A stretch of 64,000 bases of DNA. It comes from Tolypothrix sp. NIES-4075. Lineage in GTDB: Bacteria > Cyanobacteriota > Cyanobacteriia > Cyanobacteriales > Nostocaceae. Numbering within the stretch: the stretch's first letter is position 1; every line of letters begins with the position of its first letter. The notes under the pieces are model-generated. The model made no database searches, was not told the origin of the DNA, and was given only the letters and a program-made list of their open reading frames with translations. Where the stretch lies: contig NZ_BDUC01000001.1 in NCBI RefSeq assembly GCF_002218085.1, forward strand, positions 372,001 through 436,000, read 5' to 3'. The position numbers and the translations under genes were made by a program. Below are positions 8,226 through 16,947 of the stretch, piece after piece.

Positions 8226-9830
8226 CTAATGTCCTTCTGTTTGATAACCGGGGTTAATTTTATTAGCTTTGTTAAAGCTAGCAATTGGCTTTTCGTAGCG
8301 TACTAATTCATCTAGCGCAATGCTCCGGTTGTTCCAAGCTTGGTAGTAGTCTGGTTGAATTTTCAAAGCTTGGTCGTAGGATATAATTGCCTCTTCATAG
8401 CGTCCTAATTTCCGCAGCGCAATCCCCCGGTTGTTCCAAGCTTGATTTAAGTTGGGTTTAATTTTCAAGGCTTGATCATAGGAGAAAATTGCCTCTTCGT
8501 AACGTCCTAAATCACCCAGTGCAATTCCTCGGTTATTCCAAGCTTGATGGTATTCTGGTTGAATTTTTAAGGCTTGGTCGTAGGATATAATTGCCTCTTC
8601 ATAACGTCCTAATTTTCGCAATCCAGTCCCCCTATAGTTCCAAGTTTGATGGAAGTTGGGTTTAATTTTCAAGGCTTGATCATAGAATACAATTGTCTCT
8701 TCGTAACGTCCTAACTCTCCAAAAAAAATGCCCAAATTGTACCAAGCTTGGTGGTAGTCTGGTTGAATTTTTAACGCTTGTTCGTAAGAGGCAATTGCTT
8801 CTTTATTGTGTCCTAATTCTCTCAATAAAATGCCCATATTATACCAAGCTTCGTGTAAATTATGTTTAAATTTTAAGGTTTGTTCAAAGGATTCAATTGC
8901 CTCTTCGTAACGTCCTAATTCTTTCAGCAAAATGCTCCGAATGTACCAAGCTTCATGTAAATTGGGTTTAATTTTCAAGGTTTGTTCAAAGGATGCAATT
9001 GCTTCTTCGTAGCGTCCTAATTCTCCCAACACAACACCTCGTTTGTACCAAGCTTCGTGGTAGTCTGGTTTAATTTTCACCGCTTGGTCGTATGAAGCTA
9101 TTCCTCCTTCATATTCGTTAGCAGCAACTAATAATTTTCCTAGCTTAAATAGTAAAATTGTCTTATTACTATCTCTTTGATGTTTTTCTGTTATAAGTTC
9201 TTGGAGATCCAAAAACTTTTCAATTTTTTTTTCTATACTAAATTTTAAATATTCTTCCGAATCGCCTTCCAATAGTAAACGAATTGTTTCTTGCTCTACC
9301 ACTTCTGGTCTTGTGATTAATTCAAATACTCCAGAACGCCAGTCAAAAAAATCAGGAGCACGCTGGATGAAATAGTTAATTGAGAATGCTCGTAAGATAA
9401 AAACAAAGCAAATTTTAAAATCATCTCGAAAGCTTTCTCTTTGCTGATTTAAGTGATTTAGAATCGGCGGTACACTAATTAAATCACTATATTGTCCCTC
9501 TATAATTTCGCCAAAAGTTCTTTGTTCATACTTGTATAAAGAATATTCCAGACCTTGAATTAATAAAATATCAACTTGCTTGTCTTTAACAAACTGACCG
9601 ACTAGCTGATATAAATTATCAATAGATTCGACCAAACGCAGCGTTGCAATCTTTTTCTGCGGAATATCTTGGGGAATTTTAGCAATTAAACGGTCTGCTT
9701 CCCCAGGTGTACATTGCACAAAAAATAACCCAAATCCTGCTTTCCGATTCAGTGCGCGGAGTAAGTCTTGATAAACTTCTTCTGGCTCAGGGGGTAAGTC
9801 TTCGTCCCAATCAGTTAAATTTTGGTTCAT
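8226..9830 (-). CDS. TPR protein with an N-terminal NTPase-like domain lacking a P-loop
   Basis: The ATG at 9828-9830 (MNQNLTDWDEDL) is preferred; the frame is open to 9911, but that extension lies in repeat-derived DNA. About 230 N-terminal residues look like an alpha/beta NTPase-like domain (FFVQCTPGEADRL, VDILLIQGLEYSLYKYEQ) without a Walker A motif. They are followed by about nine tetratricopeptide repeats, with recurring HEAWY/HQAWNNRG, LGRYEEAI and ALKIKP. The repeats are also similar as DNA (about 8260-9110), so they probably expand by recombination. TPRs bind proteins. The gene follows a P-loop ATPase gene on the same strand and is probably its partner. Function unknown. Confidence 0.8.
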   Translation of the reverse strand: MNQNLTDWDEDLPPEPEEVYQDLLRALNRKAGFGLFFVQCTPGEADRLIAKIPQDIPQKKIATLRLVESIDNLYQLVGQFVKDKQVDILLIQGLEYSLYKYEQRTFGEIIEGQYSDLISVPPILNHLNQQRESFRDDFKICFVFILRAFSINYFIQRAPDFFDWRSGVFELITRPEVVEQETIRLLLEGDSEEYLKFSIEKKIEKFLDLQELITEKHQRDSNKTILLFKLGKLLVAANEYEGGIASYDQAVKIKPDYHEAWYKRGVVLGELGRYEEAIASFEQTLKIKPNLHEAWYIRSILLKELGRYEEAIESFEQTLKFKHNLHEAWYNMGILLRELGHNKEAIASYEQALKIQPDYHQAWYNLGIFFGELGRYEETIVFYDQALKIKPNFHQTWNYRGTGLRKLGRYEEAIISYDQALKIQPEYHQAWNNRGIALGDLGRYEEAIFSYDQALKIKPNLNQAWNNRGIALRKLGRYEEAIISYDQALKIQPDYYQAWNNRSIALDELVRYEKPIASFNKANKINPGYQTEGH

Positions 9831-9897
9831 GGAAGTTTCACTATTTTCAATTAGCAGCATATTTTGCCAGTAAATTAATTTTATGGCGAGATAACTG

Positions 9898-10070
9898 ACA
9901 TCTTGCACCATTCTTAATTAGCGTACAAACCCGCCGATAAATCAATTTCCCGGCTGATAGCATAAGTTCATTGAAATGGACTAAAATTTTAACCTCACAA
10001 TGTTTAGTCCTCTTAAAAGGACTTTCGCTATGAGCCAAGGATTTTAATCCTTGGCGGTTGTTGATATTAT
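9898..10070. repeat. Dispersed palindrome-rich repeat (MITE-like), copy in the ATPase/TPR junction
   Basis: It begins with GACATCTTGCACCATT (9898-9913) and then follows, hairpin by hairpin, the reverse complement of the element at 31118-31302: a ...CAAACCCGCC block, a TCATTGAAATGG hairpin, AGTCCTCTTAAAAGGACT and a CCAAGGATTTTAATCCTTGG hairpin. The far end is degenerate. No coding potential. Confidence 0.75.
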
Positions 10071-10085
10071 TCGGATATATACATT

Positions 10086-11411
10086 TCATGGAAGTTTCGC
10101 GACAGCTTCTTTAAATTCAGTAATTCCTTGAATCAGTGGATGAATATCATACCAGCGCTGCATCTCTCCCTCATCATCCATGTAGCGGTACTCTAAAAGA
10201 CAGCGGTTATACATCAAACTCCGATACTGATTATCATTGATGATGCGTTTAGAAACAGAGACTTCTGCTAACAGACACCATTGATGATTTTCCACTGCAC
10301 GGCGATAATCATCTCTAGCTTGAGTAACCGCTCGTCGAACTGCTTTTTCAGAAATTGGTAACTCTTCACTGCGTCCAATGGCATCATGTGTTAACAATAG
10401 CAAATTTCTCACATGACCTCCACTCATCAAACACAGTCTTTCCAAGGTTTGAGGATTGTCAAAAATTTCCTTTTCTAGTGATAGTTCCGGTGCAATTTGT
10501 CGGACTCGCTTGCTAATTACTTCTTTAACTTTCTTCAGTCCTGGTTCGTAAATATCTCCTTTGTGAGTCTTAACCATAATCATCGGTAAAATCAGACATT
10601 GACCGTAAATATCTCTGATGTCTGTTGCTCGTTTAGAATACAACATAGAAATCGGGACAGTGTAAATTAAATGGCAATCCAAAGCTTTGAGTTGTTCGCT
10701 GCGGTCTAAAAAAACTTCCTCATGGTTGGTGTTATCTCCATCTTTAACTAACACCATCCGGTCTAAGTTATCTACAATAATCCCTAATTGAGTGCAGCCG
10801 TTGGGTAAGTGCGTTTTTGCATCCGCTAAAAACTCATTCAACACCTTAATTAAAGTGACAGTGCGGGGATTAATTTTTTTGCGAATTTGTTGGCGTAATT
10901 CGGGAACTGCTCTTAAATTTGCTGTTAGCTTGGCAAACTGCGAAAGCTGCGTTTCTAGTTCCATACTCTCAAACTCTATCGGAGTTTGCGCCAAATCTTT
11001 CAACTCTACCCAGCAGTCTTTTAGCCAATCCAGCACTGGACGAGGATTGGCAATTTTCTGTAAATCTTTGAGCAAATGGCGGGTACAGGCGAGGAGAATA
11101 TCTGTATACTGGGCATCTTCTGAGTCTATGTCCTCTTCATCAGCGGCAAAATAGACTACATAAAATTCCCGATTCTCTAAATATTGCTTTAACCTCAGCA
11201 GTTCTGTAGATTTCCCTCCACCCCGATGACCAGAATACAATTGGCAAGTGTTATTATTTGCCAGTCGCATCCGATTTCCTAACTCATTCAAAATATCTGC
11301 ATCTCCCCGCACTTGCTGACAATCTACATATTTCGGATCACCTGCGGGTAAGGGTTCAAAGGGGTTAAAGGCGTTGTAAAGGTTTGTAAGTAAATCTGTA
11401 TGATTAACCAT
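10086..11411 (-). CDS. P-loop ATPase (AAA/KAP/STAND-like), partner of the TPR protein
   Basis: The start is taken at the ATG at 11409-11411 (MVNHTDLLTN), giving 441 residues; six more upstream codons are possible. A Walker A motif GHRGGGKST lies at about 61-69 and a Walker B-like LGIIVDNLDRM at about 209-219. A region (CLMSGGHVRNLLLLTHDAI) resembles the sensor/lid part of AAA-type ATPases, and a short C-terminal domain follows. It therefore probably acts as an ATP-driven switch. It ends 258 bases before the TPR gene, and its last codons (CTT CCA TGA) are duplicated at the TPR gene's start codon. Neighbours on both sides are toxin-antitoxin modules, but no immune role has been shown. Confidence 0.8.
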   Translation of the reverse strand: MVNHTDLLTNLYNAFNPFEPLPAGDPKYVDCQQVRGDADILNELGNRMRLANNNTCQLYSGHRGGGKSTELLRLKQYLENREFYVVYFAADEEDIDSEDAQYTDILLACTRHLLKDLQKIANPRPVLDWLKDCWVELKDLAQTPIEFESMELETQLSQFAKLTANLRAVPELRQQIRKKINPRTVTLIKVLNEFLADAKTHLPNGCTQLGIIVDNLDRMVLVKDGDNTNHEEVFLDRSEQLKALDCHLIYTVPISMLYSKRATDIRDIYGQCLILPMIMVKTHKGDIYEPGLKKVKEVISKRVRQIAPELSLEKEIFDNPQTLERLCLMSGGHVRNLLLLTHDAIGRSEELPISEKAVRRAVTQARDDYRRAVENHQWCLLAEVSVSKRIINDNQYRSLMYNRCLLEYRYMDDEGEMQRWYDIHPLIQGITEFKEAVAKLP

Positions 11412-11592
11412 AGGTAACAAATATTGCACTGTTACTCATGCTAGCGAAGATTATAGAGGATGTAGATGGTGGGGAAGAGATGAATAAGATCAACCAAGAA
11501 TCTGGCTTTTACCTGTTGCTGCTGTAATTGTTAAAGGCGATCGCCTCCACTACCAGCTAAAGTAAACTTATCACTATATTGTCTAATTACCC

Positions 11593-11811
11593 ATGCTAGA
11601 AAAAACCTCGATATTTCAAAAAGCAATTGAGGCAGTAGAAGCACTCGATCCAGAAGCTCAAGTTATTCTTGTAGATATTATTAGCAAACGCCTCAAAGAA
11701 CAGCGACGAGATGAATTATTCAAAGAAATCGCCCAAGCAGAGAATGACTATGCTCAAGGTAATATACGACGTGGTTCAGTGGCAGATTTGATGGCGGAGT
11801 TGGACGAGTGA
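11593..11811 (+). CDS. Antitoxin of a RelE/YafQ-type toxin-antitoxin pair
   Basis: A 72-residue, mostly helical, charged protein (MLEKTSIFQKAIEAVEAL, then KRLKEQRRDELFKEIAQAE) ending VADLMAELDE. The family is not certain from sequence alone. It is called an antitoxin because its stop overlaps the toxin start by 4 bases (GTGA at 11808-11811), implying coupled translation. The acidic C-terminus would fit masking of the toxin. Transcribed divergently from the ATPase gene, with about 180 bases between. Confidence 0.75.
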   Translation: MLEKTSIFQKAIEAVEALDPEAQVILVDIISKRLKEQRRDELFKEIAQAENDYAQGNIRRGSVADLMAELDE

Positions 11812-12092
11812 GAAATTTAATTTGGAGTCCGACATTTATTCGTGCTTTTAAACGATTAATCAAAAAAAATCCGGAATTACGTCCTCAAATTGAGCAAGTA
11901 TTACAACAAATAGCCGAAGACCCATTTCTACCCAGTTTACGCAGTCACAAGCTAAAAGGTGATTTATCGGGCAGATGGTCATGTTCGATTGATTATAGTA
12001 ATCGTATTTTATTTAAGTTTGTTACTAATGGTGACTCAGGAGAAGAAGAAATATTTTTGTTGACTTTAGGAGCACATGATGATGTTTACTAA
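11808..12092 (+). CDS. RelE/ParE-superfamily toxin (YafQ-like)
   Basis: A 94-residue protein starting at GTG 11808. MRNLIWSPTFIRAFKRLIKKNP is the typical first strand and helices of RelE/YafQ toxins. Further on are HKLKGDLSGRWSCSIDYSNRILF, the conserved core with basic residues, and the C-terminal LLTLGAHDDVY, matching the catalytic His of YafQ-type mRNA interferases (usually TH/SHDEVY). Such toxins cut mRNA on the ribosome. It overlaps its antitoxin by 4 bases. All key residues appear present, so it looks intact. Confidence 0.88.
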   Translation: MRNLIWSPTFIRAFKRLIKKNPELRPQIEQVLQQIAEDPFLPSLRSHKLKGDLSGRWSCSIDYSNRILFKFVTNGDSGEEEIFLLTLGAHDDVY

Positions 12093-12153
12093 ATAAAGCA
12101 TTATTTTTAATTTAGTTAATCATAATACTTGAAAAAATCAGCCCAGAGTTTAT

Positions 12154-13185
12154 ATGAACACCCAAATAACAACCCAACTCCCCATTCCCCCACATTATCA
12201 CCTCGATAAAGTAAGCGAAGTCTGGCGCGTACCTTATCAACAACGCGCAGCAGAAGCCCAAGCATGGGCTAAAGAACACAATATAAAACCCGCATCAACA
12301 GACAAAACCCGCGTTTGTCTACTTTTAATTGATGTGCAAAACACCTTTTGCATTCCCGAATTTGAATTATTTGTAGGTGGAAAATCCGGGACTGGTGCGG
12401 TCGATGATAATCAGCGATTGTGTGAGTTTATCTATCGCAATTTGGGCGCGATCGCGACAATTATACCAACGATGGACACTCACACAGCAATGCAAATTTT
12501 CCATCCTATATTTTGGGTGAATGCGATAGGTGAACATCCTACACCCGCTGCTTCTAGCATCACGCCGGCAGACATTGAAAAAGGAATTTGGAAAGTTAAC
12601 CCCGCAGTTGCTTTCAGTTTAGGATATGGTTATGATTTTATAGAAAAACACGCCTACCATTACGTTAAACAACTAACTGAAAATGGCAAATATCCGCTAA
12701 CAGTTTGGTTTTATCATTCTATGTTAGGTGGTATTGGTCATGCTTTAGTTTCATCTGTCGAGGAAGCAATATTTTTTCACTGCATTGCTCGTAATAGTCA
12801 AACGCAATTTGAAATAAAAGGCGATAATCCTTTAACAGAAAATTATTCTGTGCTGCGTCCAGAGGTTTTGGAAGGTGTTGATAAAAATCCAATTGCTCAA
12901 AAGAATATACGTTTAATTCAACAACTTTTAGAGTTTGATGCTGTCATCATTGCCGGACAAGCTAAAAGTCACTGCGTTGCTTGGACTATTGACGATTTGT
13001 TAACAGAAATTCAGCAGATAGATGCTACGCTTGCGAAAAAAATCTATCTGCTGGAAGATTGCACTTCCCCGGTTGTTGTGGATGGTGTGGTGGATTATAG
13101 TGAGCAAGCTGATGCGGCGTTTGAAAGGTTTGCTGGAGCGGGGATGCATGTAGTTAAATCTACGGAAGTAATTAACTTTTTTTAA
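12154..13185 (+). CDS. Isochorismatase-like cysteine hydrolase
   Basis: The isochorismatase superfamily cleaves amide or vinyl-ether bonds with a Cys-Asp-Lys triad (nicotinamidases, isochorismatases, ureidoacrylate hydrolases). The protein has 343 residues, longer than the usual 180-220. It has about 50 extra N-terminal residues and an insert around 135-215 (including YHYVKQLTENGKYPLTVWF). The Asp motif LLLIDVQNTF lies at about 56-65 and the Cys motif IIAGQAKSHCVAWT at about 265-278. The substrate cannot be read from the sequence. It is 61 bases downstream of the toxin gene and on the same strand, but no functional link is evident. Confidence 0.85.
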   Translation: MNTQITTQLPIPPHYHLDKVSEVWRVPYQQRAAEAQAWAKEHNIKPASTDKTRVCLLLIDVQNTFCIPEFELFVGGKSGTGAVDDNQRLCEFIYRNLGAIATIIPTMDTHTAMQIFHPIFWVNAIGEHPTPAASSITPADIEKGIWKVNPAVAFSLGYGYDFIEKHAYHYVKQLTENGKYPLTVWFYHSMLGGIGHALVSSVEEAIFFHCIARNSQTQFEIKGDNPLTENYSVLRPEVLEGVDKNPIAQKNIRLIQQLLEFDAVIIAGQAKSHCVAWTIDDLLTEIQQIDATLAKKIYLLEDCTSPVVVDGVVDYSEQADAAFERFAGAGMHVVKSTEVINFF

Positions 13186-13250
13186 CGCAGAGTAACACGG
13201 AGGTATTCGCGGAGGAACGCGGAGGAAATTTTTGTGTTTAAAAACAAGTG

Positions 13251-14129
13251 TCAACGCTGCATGTACTGATTTGGGTCTTTGGCTACCCAACCTAAGTCTG
13301 AACTGGAACGTATTTCAAAATGAAGGTGGGGTTGGGTGGAGGTAGGTTTTCCGGTTGTACCTACGGTTCCTATTTCGTCTTGCTGTTTGACTTGCTGACC
13401 GACGGAGACTTTGATATTTTCAAGATGGGCGTAGCGGCTTTGTAATTTGCCTGCGTGATTAATTATTACTAAGTTGCCGTAAGTGCCTTGATTGCCAGCA
13501 AAGACTACGGTTCCGGGTGCGATCGCTTCAACAGAAGTTCCCACACTTGCTAACAAATCTACACCGCTGTGAAAGAAAACTTCACTTGTCGAAGGATTAA
13601 TCTGCCAACCATAAGCTAACGCTACACGAGCATTTTCAGGCAAAGGATACCCAGTGAACTTAATAGGAGTTGTGCTACTAGCTGTGGTGGAATTAGTTAC
13701 TGGACGACTCCGCGATGAATTGCCTTGAGGAACAAACACGACTCTTGGATCTTTTTCACAGCCATTTACTTCAAACAAGGCATCAGCACGGATTTTATAC
13801 TTTGCTGCGACTTCTCGCCAAGTTTGTCCGCGAGGCACTTCCACGACAATTCCATCGTAGGGAGGAATTAAAATTTCACTACCTATGGCTACGGTGCGGT
13901 TTCGCAAATCTGGATTCATGCCGATAATAGTTGTTGGCATGAGATTGTAGCGCTGGGCTATGCTTGCTAAAGTTTCGCCAGAAGCAACTTTATGACGTTG
14001 GAAACGTTCAAGGGCTGGAGTGGGACAACCTGGAACAGCAGCGTTAGCGCTTTTTGATGGGGTTGTGGACGCTAGCCCAAAAATGCTGACTAGGAAACAG
14101 AGAAACTGTTGACGAAAGGGAAAAGTCAT
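13251..14129 (-). CDS. Exported LysM/M23 peptidoglycan endopeptidase
   Basis: A LytM-type zinc metallopeptidase expected to cut peptide crosslinks in the cell wall, or to act as an amidase activator. The 292-residue protein starts with a hydrophobic signal segment (FLCFLVSIFGLAS) ending near ANAAVP. A LysM at about 45-90 (HKVASGETLASIAQRYNL) and a second, weaker LysM-like unit at about 93-140 follow. The M23 domain carries FFHSGVDL and HLHFEIR near the C-terminus, giving the zinc ligands. Two cysteines (GCP near 35, NGCEKD near 125) could form a disulfide. Likely periplasmic; monocistronic. Confidence 0.92.
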   Translation of the reverse strand: MTFPFRQQFLCFLVSIFGLASTTPSKSANAAVPGCPTPALERFQRHKVASGETLASIAQRYNLMPTTIIGMNPDLRNRTVAIGSEILIPPYDGIVVEVPRGQTWREVAAKYKIRADALFEVNGCEKDPRVVFVPQGNSSRSRPVTNSTTASSTTPIKFTGYPLPENARVALAYGWQINPSTSEVFFHSGVDLLASVGTSVEAIAPGTVVFAGNQGTYGNLVIINHAGKLQSRYAHLENIKVSVGQQVKQQDEIGTVGTTGKPTSTQPHLHFEIRSSSDLGWVAKDPNQYMQR

Positions 14130-14411
14130 GTAGGGACAAAGAAACTAGGGATTAGGTGAGACCAGCCCCCGTCGGGCGCGGTCTGCCTGATCGATGGGGG
14201 ACTGGCGAACCCGGAGGGGACTGGGGACTAGGGATTAGGAAAATATGACTAACCCAACCACTAACAACTCACAACTAACAATTCCTAATCCAAAATCCAA
14301 AATCCGAAATCTAAAATTTTATTGCCCTTGTTGTCAAATTAGGCTGTCGAGCATCTGTTAACTAGCCTCTAGCTTGATTAAACTTATAAGTTAGCATCTG
14401 CATTGCTGTCT

Positions 14412-15632
14412 ATGAAAGTAAAAATTATGAAGTTAACCGTAAAAAAACTAGCCGTTTATCTGTCCTTATTGGCGATCGGCGGTGGTGCAGGATTGTTAGG
14501 CGGTCGCTTTATTCTGCCACAAAATCGCCCGTTTCAAGATTTAAAAGCTGTGACAGTGGCTTTGCCTCCACAAACTGTAGCACCTAATCCTGTTGGGGGA
14601 GTGATTGGTGCTACTGGCGGAGATAATGTAAATTTTATTGCCACTGCTGTGCAAAAAACGGGACCTGCGGTAGTGCGAATTAATGCTACTCGCAAAGTTG
14701 CCAATCCGATTTCTGACGCTTTAAAAAATCCGCTTTTGCGCCGATTTTTTGGGGAGGATGAACAACCAGTTCCGCAAGAAAGAATTGAACGCGGTACGGG
14801 GTCTGGATTTATTTTGAGTCAAGATGGTGAATTGCTAACTAATGCTCATGTGGTAGCAGACACAGATACAGTACTTGTTACTCTCAAAGATGGTCGGACT
14901 TTTGAGGGTAAGGTGTCAGGAGTCGATCCGGTTACAGATGTGGCAGTAGTAAAAATTAATGCTGATAAGTTGCCAACTGTCAAGCTGGGTAATTCACAAA
15001 ACTTAATACCCGGACAGTGGGCGATCGCTATTGGCAATCCTCTCGGTTTAGATAATACTGTCACTATTGGCATCATCAGCGCAACCGATCGCACTAGTGT
15101 TCAAGTCGGTATCCCCGATAAGCGAGTCAGTTTTATCCAAACTGATGCGGCGATTAACCCAGGTAACTCCGGCGGACCTTTGTTAAACGCCCAAGGCGAA
15201 GTGATTGGCGTTAACACTGCCATCCGCGCCGATGCTCAAGGACTCGGTTTTGCGATTCCCATCGAAACCGCTGCCCGCATCGCGTCGGAGCTGTTTACCA
15301 AAGGGCGTGCTGAACATCCTTTTTTGGGAATTGAAATGGTAGACCTTTCTCCTACCAAAAAACAGCAGATTAATCAAGAAAGTAATCTGAACATTAAGCA
15401 GGACAGCGGTGTTGTCGTTAAAGGAGTTCTAGAAAAATCACCCGCACAAAAAGCAGGACTACTTCCTGGAGACATAATTCAAAAACTTAACGCTAAACCA
15501 GTCAAAACAGCGGCTCAGGTACAGAAGGTGGTAGAGTCCAGTTCAGTAGGAGACATCCTAGAGATGGAAGTCAATCGCAATGGGAAAATTCAAGCCCTCA
15601 AAGTCGTGTCTGGGGCTTATCCTGAGAAATAG
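14412..15632 (+). CDS. HtrA/Deg-type serine protease with PDZ domain (HhoA/HhoB/HtrA group)
   Basis: An ATP-independent trypsin-like protease for protein quality control in the periplasm or thylakoid lumen. The start is placed at the ATG 14412 (MKVKIMKLT), with ATG 14427 as an alternative; the open frame also offers TTG 14403. A single N-terminal hydrophobic stretch (LAVYLSLLAIGGGAGLLGG) anchors or exports it. The catalytic triad reads as TNAHVVAD, VTDVAVVK and GNSGGPL. One PDZ domain fills about residues 300-400 (GVLEKSPAQKAGLLPGDII). About 400 residues is normal for cyanobacterial Deg proteases; which of the three paralogues this is cannot be told. Confidence 0.95.
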   Translation: MKVKIMKLTVKKLAVYLSLLAIGGGAGLLGGRFILPQNRPFQDLKAVTVALPPQTVAPNPVGGVIGATGGDNVNFIATAVQKTGPAVVRINATRKVANPISDALKNPLLRRFFGEDEQPVPQERIERGTGSGFILSQDGELLTNAHVVADTDTVLVTLKDGRTFEGKVSGVDPVTDVAVVKINADKLPTVKLGNSQNLIPGQWAIAIGNPLGLDNTVTIGIISATDRTSVQVGIPDKRVSFIQTDAAINPGNSGGPLLNAQGEVIGVNTAIRADAQGLGFAIPIETAARIASELFTKGRAEHPFLGIEMVDLSPTKKQQINQESNLNIKQDSGVVVKGVLEKSPAQKAGLLPGDIIQKLNAKPVKTAAQVQKVVESSSVGDILEMEVNRNGKIQALKVVSGAYPEK

Positions 15633-15761
15633 TCTGTTGGTTGTTGGTTGTTAGTGGTTGGTTGTTAGTGGTTGGTTGTTGGTTGTTAGTCGATATTCTT
15701 TGAGCGCTAACCACTATCCACTACCCACGCTCCCACTATCCACGCTCCCACTATCCACTCA
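15633..15761. repeat. Short tandem repeats (GGTTGTTAGT and CCACTATCCACGCTC units)
   Basis: Heptamer-like units (GTTGGTT/GTTAGTG) run to about 15690 and units of CCACGCTCCCACTATC follow. The second type recurs at 17640-17820. Non-coding short tandem repeats of this kind are common in heterocystous cyanobacteria. Confidence 0.85.
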
Positions 15762-16109
15762 CTATTGATTGTTACTCAAATTTTCTAACTGCATCCGCTG
15801 TTCCATCTGGCGCAAGAAATACCCCGTCATCATCGCCGATGCTAAAAGACCAGCTAAATTCTCCCGGTCTGTTGTAATCTGCACATGGAAATTTTCCGCT
15901 GGGAGCATTCCCACAAGCCCTTGAACGTTTTGGGAAATTATTTGTTTAATTTCCGGGCTGACGGACTGGGCGACACGGGCTAAAACTTCTGGAGACTGGT
16001 GCTGTAGATATTTGAGTAACTGATTGGGGTATTCGTCAGAATTGTCGGAAACAAGCTGATTAGGGTGTTCCTCAGAGTTGTCATTCAAAAAGTTAGGATT
16101 AAACACCAT
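15762..16109 (-). CDS. DUF760 domain protein
   Basis: A 115-residue protein resembling the cyanobacterial/plastid DUF760 family, whose role is unknown. Visible features are QLLKYLQHQSPEVLARVAQSVSPEIKQII, a segment NVQGLVGMLPAENFHVQITTDRENLAGLLASAMMTGYFLR, and a Gln/Glu-rich C-terminal helix. An imperfect internal repeat (EEHPNQLVSDNS / DEYPNQLLKY) lies near the N-terminus. No signal peptide. It is 169 bases downstream of scpB on the same strand; a hairpin (AACATCAG...CTGATGTT, 16219-16242) lies between them. Confidence 0.75.
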   Translation of the reverse strand: MVFNPNFLNDNSEEHPNQLVSDNSDEYPNQLLKYLQHQSPEVLARVAQSVSPEIKQIISQNVQGLVGMLPAENFHVQITTDRENLAGLLASAMMTGYFLRQMEQRMQLENLSNNQ

Positions 16110-16278
16110 TGGCAGTTATGCTAGCTGAGTTGCTATTTCTACTCTAAACCATTCAACGAAGGTAATGCATTCCCCACAGGTATTAGGCGAAAACTTGTCT
16201 CTAGGACAACCTTTGGCGCTTCAACATCAGCCTTGAGACTGATGTTATTGGCTTTTTTTGCAGCGCCATTTATTGTGG

Positions 16279-16812
16279 TTATGATTCTGGTTCAGTTTTC
16301 AAGTCTAGTTCTAGTTGTCGTTCTTCTTGGCTGCGGTCGAATGGTTCGGGAAGTTGCTCAATTTGGAAATATTGATGAAATTTCGGAGTAATTTGTAGCG
16401 AATAAGACCGAGATTCATTATCTCGGCGTTTTCGGACAAAGCCGAGTTCGACTAGTTCGGGAACGTGTTGATATACTCCCGAACCGCGCACATTTATCAA
16501 GTCGCTTTGAAGAATCGGGCTATTAAGAGCGATCGCTGCTAAAGTTCGCAATGCCCCCAAGCCCAATTCCACTGGTATCAGGGTTTGGACTAATTCATGA
16601 TAATCTGACCGCAGTTGCAGACAGTAACCTGCTGGGGTTTCTACAACTTCTAAAGCGCCATCTCTGTGGGCATAGTTGTCGATTAATTCGATTATGCCTG
16701 ACTCAACAGTAGCGCGATCGCACGCCGCATACTCGGCGATTTCACCGAGCGACAAGGGTTTACCTTTTAAATACAGAATCGCTTCTATCTTGTTCGCTGT
16801 GGCTGTAATCAT
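16279..16812 (-). CDS. scpB: Segregation and condensation protein ScpB
   Basis: ScpB is the winged-helix partner of ScpA in the SMC-ScpAB condensin that organises and segregates the chromosome. The 177-residue protein begins TANKIEAILYLKGKPLSLGEIAEY, the conserved first winged helix, then has EVVETPAGYCLQLR and a second winged helix with ALRTLAAIALNSPILQSDLINVRGSGVYQHVPELVELGFV. The C-terminus is acidic. Length is at the normal lower end. It lies between DUF760 and ispD, all on the minus strand; gaps of 135-170 bases make a single operon uncertain. Confidence 0.93.
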   Translation of the reverse strand: MITATANKIEAILYLKGKPLSLGEIAEYAACDRATVESGIIELIDNYAHRDGALEVVETPAGYCLQLRSDYHELVQTLIPVELGLGALRTLAAIALNSPILQSDLINVRGSGVYQHVPELVELGFVRKRRDNESRSYSLQITPKFHQYFQIEQLPEPFDRSQEERQLELDLKTEPES

Positions 16813-16947
16813 TGGTCAAAGGCGGTCATTAGTCATTGGTCAAAGGCGGTAACAGAGTAAATGACAATTGCCAGACTCATAAGTGTTTGGGATTATATCA
16901 TTATTTGGCAGTTAAGTCAAAGTAAAAAAAATTATGCCCCCTGCCCC

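Noticed and set aside
9847..10089. 80-residue minus-strand frame between the ATPase and TPR genes
   Set aside because: Translation of the MITE-like repeat; no ribosome-binding site and no conserved pattern.
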